A stretch of DNA of 64,000 bases from contig JAWLHK010000007.1 in assembly GCA_041690355.1 (NCBI GenBank), positions 124,001 to 188,000 on the forward strand. Direction: 5' to 3'. Under the pieces are notes generated by a model that saw only the letters and a program-made list of their open reading frames with translations, searched no databases and was not told the DNA's origin. Position 1 is the first letter of the stretch, and each line of letters begins with the position of its first letter. Below, piece after piece: positions 58,549 to 64,000 of the stretch. A program made the position numbers and the translations under genes. Source of the stretch: JAWLHK01 sp041690355 [NCBI: bacterium]. Its GTDB lineage: Bacteria; J088; JAWLBW01.

Positions 58549-60366
58549 ATGGCGAAGATTATCGGAATCGACCTCGGAACCACGAACTCGTGTGTAGCCG
58601 TCATGGAAAGCGGCGAGGCGACGGTCATCCCCAATACGGAAGGGAGCCGGACGACCCCGTCGATGGTCGCGTTCACCGAGAGCGGCGATCGCCTCGTCGG
58701 CCAGATTGCCAAGCGGCAGGCGGTCACGAACGCCAACAGCACGGTGTTCGGGATCAAGCGGCTCATCGGCCGCAAGTTCCGCTCTGAAGAGGTCAAGGGC
58801 GACAAGGACAAGCTCCCCTACGATATCGTCGAAGCCGACAACGGCGACGCGCGCGTCAAGATTCAGGGCAAGGTCTACTCGCCGAGCGAAATTTCGGCCA
58901 TGATCCTGGCTCGCATGAAGGACATCGCGCAGGATTACCTGGGGACCGAAGTCAGCGACGCCGTCATCACCGTTCCCGCCTACTTCAACGACGCCCAGCG
59001 CCAGGCCACCAAGGATGCCGGACGCATCGCCGGACTGAACGTTCTGCGCATCGTCAACGAGCCGACGGCGGCCGCCCTCGCCTACGGCATCGATCGCAAC
59101 AAGGACGGCGCGGCGTCGGAAAAGATCGCCGTCTACGACTTCGGCGGCGGCACGTTCGATATCTCGATTCTTGAGCTGAACGACGGCGTCTTCGAGGTGC
59201 TGTCGACCAACGGCGACACCTACCTGGGCGGCGACGACTTCGACCTGGCCATCGTGCTGCACCTGCTCGAAGTCTTTCAGGAGCAGCACGGCGCCGACCT
59301 GTCGAGCGACAAGATGGCGCTGCAGCGGCTCAAGGAAGCCGGCGAGCGCGCCAAGATGGAGCTGTCGAGTGCGAAGGAGACCGACATCAGCCTTCCGTTC
59401 ATCTCGGCCAACGAGTCGGGGCCGCTGCATCTCAATCTGACGCTCACGCGCACCCAGCTCGAAGAGATGACGCGGGATCTCGTGCAGCGCAGCATCGATC
59501 CCTGCGTGCGCTCGCTGGCAGACGCGGGCCTCACGGTCAAGGACATCGACCAGGTCATCCTCGTCGGCGGCATGACCCGCATGCCGGCCGTGCGCCATGC
59601 CGTAAAGGAATTTTTCGGGAAAGACCCCAACTCCGGCGTAAACCCCGACGAAGTGGTCGCTCTGGGCGCGGCCATTCAGGGCGCGATTCTGACCGGCGAG
59701 GTGCAGGACGTGCTGCTGCTCGACGTCACGCCGCTTTCGCTCGGCGTCGAGACGGCCGGCGGGGTCTTCACGGCTATCATCCCCCGCAACACGACGGTCC
59801 CCTGCACGAAGAGCCAGATTTTCAGCACGGCCCAGGACAATCAGGACATGGTCAACATCCACATCCTGCAGGGCGAACGCGAAATGGCCGCCGACAACCA
59901 GACGCTGGCCCGCTTTCAGCTCGTCGGCATCCCGCCGGCGCCACGCGGCGTGCCCCAGATCGAGGTCACCTTCGACATCGACGCGAACGGTATCGTGCAT
60001 GTCAGCGCGAAGGACCTCGGGACGGGCAAGGAGCAGCGCATCCGCATCACGGCGACGAGCGGCCTCAGCGAAAACGAAATCCAGCGCATCATTCAGGAAG
60101 CCGACGAGCATCGCGACGCCGACCAGCAGCGCCGCCAGATCGTCGAGGCGCGCAACACGGCCGACGGCCTCGTCTACACGACCAGCCGCGCGCTCGAGGA
60201 GTACGGCAACCAGGTGTCGGTCGAGGTGCGCGAGCAGATCGACCTGGCGTTGTCCAAGGTGCGCCTGGAGCGCGAGGGGAACGATCTGCCCCGCCTGGAG
60301 CAGGCCATCGAGGAACTGCGACAGGCGAGCTTCAAGATCTCCGAAGCGATCTACGGACAGAAGTAG
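58549..60366 (+). CDS. dnaK: Chaperone DnaK, short C-terminus
   Basis: A 605-residue Hsp70. The ATPase domain starts [19 protein letters not shown] and includes [15 protein letters not shown] and [14 protein letters not shown]; the substrate-binding domain and helical lid are present. It ends [11 protein letters not shown], so the disordered acidic tail of about 30 residues seen in E. coli DnaK (638 residues) is missing. AGGAGAG precedes the ATG. A TATGCT -10-like box (58511-58516) before it could give an additional internal promoter. Confidence 0.97.
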   Translation: MAKIIGIDLGTTNSCVAVMESGEATVIPNTEGSRTTPSMVAFTESGDRLVGQIAKRQAVTNANSTVFGIKRLIGRKFRSEEVKGDKDKLPYDIVEADNGDARVKIQGKVYSPSEISAMILARMKDIAQDYLGTEVSDAVITVPAYFNDAQRQATKDAGRIAGLNVLRIVNEPTAAALAYGIDRNKDGAASEKIAVYDFGGGTFDISILELNDGVFEVLSTNGDTYLGGDDFDLAIVLHLLEVFQEQHGADLSSDKMALQRLKEAGERAKMELSSAKETDISLPFISANESGPLHLNLTLTRTQLEEMTRDLVQRSIDPCVRSLADAGLTVKDIDQVILVGGMTRMPAVRHAVKEFFGKDPNSGVNPDEVVALGAAIQGAILTGEVQDVLLLDVTPLSLGVETAGGVFTAIIPRNTTVPCTKSQIFSTAQDNQDMVNIHILQGEREMAADNQTLARFQLVGIPPAPRGVPQIEVTFDIDANGIVHVSAKDLGTGKEQRIRITATSGLSENEIQRIIQEADEHRDADQQRRQIVEARNTADGLVYTTSRALEEYGNQVSVEVREQIDLALSKVRLEREGNDLPRLEQAIEELRQASFKISEAIYGQK

Positions 60367-60380
60367 CCGCGAATTTCCGC

Positions 60381-60420
60381 TATAATGATTCCGATGGAAG
60401 GCGACCGTGGGTCGCCTTCC
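60381..60420 (+). promoter_or_regulatory. Consensus -10 box followed by a perfect hairpin between dnaK and dnaJ
   Basis: TATAAT at 60381-60386 has no good -35. Ten bases later GGAAGGCGACC pairs perfectly with GGTCGCCTTCC (11 bp, loop GTG, 60396-60420), followed by TCGTTTCC. Either it is a weak terminator after dnaK, or the structured 5' end of a separate dnaJ transcript starting near 60393. The remaining 107 bp before dnaJ hold nothing else I can name. Confidence 0.5.
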
Positions 60421-60527
60421 TCGTTTCCGCACCCCGGGGGCCTTGCCGGCGCCCCGGCCTGATTTTTTTCCCCGGACATGAATGCCGGGTCCGGCCGCGC
60501 CGGGCCCGCGGGCGTGACCGACCGATC

Positions 60528-61706
60528 ATGACGACGATGAGCAAACGCGATTACTACGAAGTGCTCGGGGTTTCCCGAACCGCGAACGAAGATGAGCTGA
60601 AGAAGGCCTTCCGCAAGCTCGCGATTCAGTATCATCCCGACAGAAATCCCGACGACCCGGCGGCCGAAGAGAAGTTCAAGGAGCTCGGCGAGGCCTACGC
60701 CGTGCTGAGCGACGCCGAGAAGCGCGCCCGCTACGACCAGTTCGGCCACGCCTTCGAAGGGGCCGGCGGCGGCGGGTTCCAAGGGGGGTTCGAATACGGC
60801 AACTTCCAGGATCTCTTCTCGGAGATCTTCGGCGACTTCTTCGGCGGCGGCGGCCAGCGCGGCGGCGCAAGCCGGCGGCACCGCGGGCGCGATCTGCTGG
60901 CCGAGGTGACGCTCGATTTCACCGAGGCGGTCTTCGGCACGAAGCAGGAGCTCTCAATCACGAGGGAAGAAGACTGCGACGTCTGCGAGGGTTCGGGCGC
61001 GAAGCCGGGCACGCAGCCGGTCACCTGCCCGACCTGCCGCGGCGCGGGCCAGGTGCGCGTCTCCCAGGGATTCTTCATGATGGCCCGCACCTGCCATGCC
61101 TGCGGCGGCGCCGGTCAGGTCATTCAGACGCCGTGCGACACCTGCCGGGGCCGCGGCCGCCGCGCCGTCGAGCGCACCGTCAAGATCGACGTGCCCGCCG
61201 GGGTCGACGACGGCACCCGTCTGCGCCTGCGCGGCCAGGGCGAGGGGGGCGTTCGCGGGGGCCCGCCGGGTGACCTCTACGTGTCGCTCTCGGTGCGCCC
61301 GCACGACATCTTCGAGCGCGACGGCGAAGACCTCCACTGCACGCTGCCGATCAGCTTCGCCCAGGCGGCCCTGGGAGACGAAGTGCGCGTGCCGACGCTC
61401 GAAGGTGACGGCCTGGAGCTGCGGATACCGGAGGGGACCCAGACGGGGTCGGCCTTCCACTTCCGCGGGCGGGGCGTGCCGCGCATCAGCACCGGCGCCC
61501 GCGGCGACCTGATCGTGACCGTGCAGGTCGAGACGCCGACCCGCCTGACCGAGCGCCAGCGTGAGGCCCTGCGCACGTTCGCCGAAGAAAACGGCGAAGA
61601 CATCCACCCGCAGCGCAAGAGCTTCTTCGAGAAAGCGAAGGAACTCATCACCGAAAGCGTCGCGCCCGAACCAAAGGCCAAGCCGAAGCCGAAGAAAAAG
61701 AAGTAG
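60528..61706 (+). CDS. dnaJ: Chaperone DnaJ (type I Hsp40)
   Basis: A 392-residue protein: J domain ([12 protein letters not shown]), G/F region (about 78-110), four C-x-x-C-x-G-x-G zinc repeats ([32 protein letters not shown]), two beta-sandwich C-terminal domains, and a Lys-rich end (PKPKKKK). The start is the ATG at 60528 or the one at 60537 (MSKRDYYEV), with no clear ribosome-binding site for either. Confidence 0.96.
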   Translation: MTTMSKRDYYEVLGVSRTANEDELKKAFRKLAIQYHPDRNPDDPAAEEKFKELGEAYAVLSDAEKRARYDQFGHAFEGAGGGGFQGGFEYGNFQDLFSEIFGDFFGGGGQRGGASRRHRGRDLLAEVTLDFTEAVFGTKQELSITREEDCDVCEGSGAKPGTQPVTCPTCRGAGQVRVSQGFFMMARTCHACGGAGQVIQTPCDTCRGRGRRAVERTVKIDVPAGVDDGTRLRLRGQGEGGVRGGPPGDLYVSLSVRPHDIFERDGEDLHCTLPISFAQAALGDEVRVPTLEGDGLELRIPEGTQTGSAFHFRGRGVPRISTGARGDLIVTVQVETPTRLTERQREALRTFAEENGEDIHPQRKSFFEKAKELITESVAPEPKAKPKPKKKK

Positions 61707-61728
61707 CCGGATTCCGGGAAAACAGAAA

Positions 61729-61756
61729 GGGGGGAACTTCCGAAGAAGTTCCCCCC
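61729..61756 (-). terminator. Terminator between convergent dnaJ and ferritin-like genes
   Basis: GGGGGGAACTTC/GAAGTTCCCCCC, a perfect 12-bp stem with a tetraloop (TTCG on the minus strand, CGAA on the plus strand). On the minus strand TTTCTGTTTT follows, so it ends the ferritin-like transcript. Confidence 0.85.
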
Positions 61757-61788
61757 GAGTACCCCTCAGAGAGAAAACCTGACCGTCC

Positions 61789-62334
61789 TTACATGTCTTC
61801 GAGCGCCATGCGCGGCTCGGGCGGCAGCCCGGCCGCCTGACGCAGCATCTCGATGTGGATGTTCTCTTCATCCGCCAGATCGAGCAGGATGGTGCGCAGC
61901 TTCTTGCCCCGCGCCTCCTGACGCTGCTTGAGATAGAAGTCCCGATTTTCAACTTCGCGCGTCAGCACGAAATCGAGCACCGTCCGGTTGTCGTCGGGCA
62001 GCTTCGACAGCTGCACCTCGACCGCCATTTCGGCCATCTGCCGGTCACCATCGAGGCGCTGCTGATCTTCGGCCGCCTCGGGGAGCTTGTCGTACCAGTC
62101 GCGGAAATACTCCAGCTGATATTCCTCTTCGCGCGCGATGCGGCGGAAGAGCGACGAGACCGGGCCGTGCGTCTTCTGCGCGGCGAGCCGCAGCATCGAG
62201 ATCGCCTGGTACTCGTGCTGCAGGGAACGGTGCAGAATCTCGGCGACCGTCGCCTTGGTCCGCCGGCGACGCCGCCGGGGGGTGCGCATCCCGTAACCCG
62301 CTTCGTTGCGATGTGTATCCAGCGCCGTCTGCAT
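61789..62334 (-). CDS. Ferritin-like / rubrerythrin-type diiron protein
   Basis: A 181-residue protein. GGAGG lies 5 nt before the ATG at 62334. After a basic N-terminus with six consecutive Arg (20-25), four helices carry metal-ligand-like residues: HEYQA (Glu41), REEEYQLEYF (about 69-77), REVENRDFY (about 127-134) and DEENIHIEML (Glu156/Glu157, His160, Glu162), the paired E-x-x-H pattern of ferritin-like diiron proteins. The role is probably peroxide reduction or iron storage. Its promoter has a palindromic operator and a leader of about 200 nt. Confidence 0.8.
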   Translation of the reverse strand: MQTALDTHRNEAGYGMRTPRRRRRRTKATVAEILHRSLQHEYQAISMLRLAAQKTHGPVSSLFRRIAREEEYQLEYFRDWYDKLPEAAEDQQRLDGDRQMAEMAVEVQLSKLPDDNRTVLDFVLTREVENRDFYLKQRQEARGKKLRTILLDLADEENIHIEMLRQAAGLPPEPRMALEDM

Positions 62335-62519
62335 ATTATCCTCCTGCCCGTTTCCTTTTTCTGAAATTCTGTTTCGGTCTGCCAATACTCAAAGCAAGAA
62401 CAATGCCAACCCCTGAACTGGACCGTTCCGGTCGGCCATCCCCGTTTTCTCCCGGGCAGAAGAGCGCCCGGAAGTGTGCCAAGCCCCATCGGTCGTCGCA
62501 ATCTGCATCGATTGCCTCA

Positions 62520-62573
62520 ATTAGTACCAATTCAGTGCTAATTACTATATCACGGCTCGCCTTCCAGGGTCAA
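62520..62573 (-). promoter_or_regulatory. Promoter with palindromic operator for the ferritin-like gene
   Basis: On the minus strand TTGACC (62568-62573), an 18-bp spacer and TATAGT (62544-62549). One base further, ATTAGCAC-N7-GTACTAAT (62520-62542) is an 8-bp inverted repeat with one mismatch, centred near the expected start site. The transcript would have about 200 nt of leader before the ATG at 62334, with GC-rich arms (CCGGGC/GCCCGG) able to fold. The 395-bp gap holds no gene. Confidence 0.7.
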
Positions 62574-62663
62574 CCCCCTATCCGACCATAGTCGCCCTTT
62601 GAGCGTTTCAAGAATCAGGGAGGCCGCTTTTCCCCCTGGGGCGCTCCGCCGTCCCGATTCTCC

Positions 62664-62703
62664 CGGAAAAAAAGAAGAGGGCCGGCCCTGCGGCCGCCCC
62701 TCT
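62664..62703 (-). terminator. Terminator of the acyl-CoA dehydrogenase gene
   Basis: On the minus strand GAGGGGCGGCC pairs with GGCCGGCCCTC (one mismatch), followed by TTCTTTTTTT. Confidence 0.85.
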
Positions 62704-62729
62704 CGGAGTTCGGGAAGATGCTCGCGGGC

Positions 62730-63869
62730 TCAGAGGCCCATCTTCTTGGCGATGATGACCTTCATGATCTCGTTCGTGCCGGCGAAGATGCTCTGCACGC
62801 GGGCGTCGAGGTAGGCCTTCGCGATTGGATACTCGAGCATGTACCCGTAACCGCCGAAGAGCTGCAGGCAGCGGTTGACGACCTCGTTGAGCATGTCCGA
62901 CGCCCACCACTTGCTCATGCAGGTCTCGGTGAGCACGTCCTTGCCCTCACAATGATCGTGCACGAGCCGATCGACGAAGTGGCGGGTGATCTCGACCTGG
63001 GTCGCCATCTCGGCCAGCTCGAACTGCGTGTTCTGGAACTTGCTGATCGGCTTGCCGAAGGCCTTGCGCTCCTGGCAGTACTTGATCGTCTGCTCGAGGG
63101 CAGACTCGGCGCCGGCCACGCACCCGATGGCGACCACCAGACGCTCCTGCTGCAGCTTCTGCATGAGGTAGAAGAAGCCGGCCCCCTCGTCGCCGAGCAT
63201 GTTGCTCGCGGGCACGCGGCAGTCTTCGAAGTGCATCTCCGACGTGTCCTGGGCGTGCATGCCGATCTTCTTGAGGCGCTTGCCGCGCGTGAAGCCGGCG
63301 CGATCGGCTTCGACGAGAAAGAGGCTCACCCCGGCGTGGGTCTGGGTGGGGTCGGTCTTGGCGGCGACGATGACGAGGTCGCAGATCTGGCCGTTCGAGA
63401 TGAACGTCTTCGAGCCGTTCAGTACATAGTCGTCGCCGTCCTTGATGGCCGTCGTCTTGATGGCCGCCAGGTCGCTGCCCGTGTCCGGCTCGGTCATGGC
63501 GATGGCGAGAATGCACTCGCCGCTCACGGCCTTGGGAAGCCACTTCTTCTTCTGCTCTTCGCTGCCGAATGACGAGATGTACGGGGCCACGACGTCGCTG
63601 TGGAGCGTGAAGGCCAGGCCGCTCGCTCCGACGCGCGCCACCTCTTCGGTCACAATCGTGTTGTAGCGAAAATCGGCCCCCATGCCGCCGTATTCCTCTG
63701 AAACGTCGGGGCAGAGAAAGCCCAGCTCGCCGCCGCGGCGCCAGATCTCCTTGGGCACCTGGCCGGCTTCTTCCCACTGCTCGTGGAAGGGGACGATTTC
63801 TTTCTCGAGCCACTTGCGGATCTGATCGCGGAACAGATCGTGATCTTTGCTGAAAAGGGTACGCTCCAT
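62730..63869 (-). CDS. Acyl-CoA dehydrogenase, long-chain type
   Basis: A 379-residue FAD enzyme of beta-oxidation. FAD/substrate segments include AIAMTEPDTGSDLAAI and NGSKTFISNG. The C-terminus has FGGYGYMLEYPIAKAYLDAR and IFAGTNEIMK, where Ala replaces the MCAD-type catalytic Glu. The catalytic base is therefore expected upstream, in SALEQTIKYCQ, as in the long-chain/isovaleryl type. The ATG at 63869 gives the family N-terminus MERTLFSKDHDLFR. No electron-transfer flavoprotein genes are in the window. Confidence 0.94.
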   Translation of the reverse strand: MERTLFSKDHDLFRDQIRKWLEKEIVPFHEQWEEAGQVPKEIWRRGGELGFLCPDVSEEYGGMGADFRYNTIVTEEVARVGASGLAFTLHSDVVAPYISSFGSEEQKKKWLPKAVSGECILAIAMTEPDTGSDLAAIKTTAIKDGDDYVLNGSKTFISNGQICDLVIVAAKTDPTQTHAGVSLFLVEADRAGFTRGKRLKKIGMHAQDTSEMHFEDCRVPASNMLGDEGAGFFYLMQKLQQERLVVAIGCVAGAESALEQTIKYCQERKAFGKPISKFQNTQFELAEMATQVEITRHFVDRLVHDHCEGKDVLTETCMSKWWASDMLNEVVNRCLQLFGGYGYMLEYPIAKAYLDARVQSIFAGTNEIMKVIIAKKMGL

Positions 63870-64000
63870 AATTGTGCTGACTCCGGGGGTAACGCGGTTT
63901 CGAATCAGGGTAGCCGGGGCCGTGCCGCAGTGCAAACCGATCGGTAGGCAGCCGCCGGGCCGGTCATGGCTCGCCGCACCCGGAACCGGAACGAAAAATC
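63870..64000. other. 131-bp end of window without a recognisable gene
   Basis: GC-rich sequence upstream of the acyl-CoA dehydrogenase. No clear promoter, RNA gene or repeat is seen; a further gene may begin beyond the edge. Confidence 0.5.

Noticed and set aside
62520-62542. A second CIRCE element
   Set aside because: Only one half-site resembles CIRCE and the spacer is the wrong length.

Overview
The window looks like chromosomal DNA of a free-living Gram-negative bacterium of high GC content (about two thirds by eye). Outer-membrane barrel proteins, many lipobox lipoproteins, a CIRCE-controlled hrcA-grpE-dnaK-dnaJ cluster, oxygen-dependent HemF, eukaryote-like kinase and FHA proteins, and a large lipoprotein opening with a 'DTDGDG' calcium-type repeat together recall Myxococcota or other deltaproteobacterial-type lineages. 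The phylum cannot be fixed from the sequence alone. No phage, IS transposase or CRISPR array was seen.

Layout. 1-9.3 kb: partial GltS-type carrier, apt, a lipoyl-less E2 acyltransferase, a membrane-anchored MutS-family ATPase behind glpD, a lipoprotein hydrolase and a CBS-tailed site-2 protease. 9.3-17.2 kb: Gly/Asp-rich lipoprotein, class I fumarase, pirin, hemF, a TRIC-type channel, cysN and cysD (sulfate activation). 17.4-25.4 kb: TPR protein, two tandem outer-membrane barrel proteins, an HSDL2-like dehydrogenase, exonuclease III, an unknown protein and rsgA. 25.4-31.8 kb is the most accessory-looking part: heptanucleotide tracts, a BtrH-like protein, a Phd/PIN toxin-antitoxin pair, an AI-2E-type permease, a DUF559 nuclease flanked by inverted copies of a palindromic element, an SGNH lipoprotein and a nucleotidyltransferase module. 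31.8-34.6 kb: three tRNAs (Arg-ACG, Ser-GCT, Ser-TGA), serS and a QueG-like Fe-S protein. 34.7-44 kb: FHA protein overlapping a membrane Ser/Thr kinase, a 794-residue lipoprotein, an M42-like peptidase, a basic protein, a NUDIX hydrolase, a pseudouridine synthase and an SDR. 44.2-50.9 kb: a compact chemosensory operon (sensorless MCP, CheW, CheY, CheA, CheC) running directly into larB and larC for the nickel-pincer cofactor. 50.9-64 kb: psd, a Cys-rich protein, radA, a phosphoesterase, hemW, hrcA-grpE-dnaK-dnaJ, a ferritin-like protein and an acyl-CoA dehydrogenase.

Three genome-scale patterns stand out. (1) A roughly 60-bp element with two hairpins (CCTCCTCC/GGAGGAGG, then TGCGC/GCGCA or a GC-rich equivalent, then GGGAGGTGGTGC) occurs four times between 25.5 and 31 kb. 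Two inverted copies bracket a DUF559 nuclease gene, and copies abut stop codons. (2) Many intergenic gaps hold degenerate tracts with a strict 7-nt period but a different heptamer at each locus. (3) Many genes have a -10-like TAnnnT hexamer ending only 6-7 nt before the start codon and no Shine-Dalgarno sequence, which predicts widespread leaderless transcription. Other genes have strong AGGAGG sites, so both initiation modes appear to coexist.
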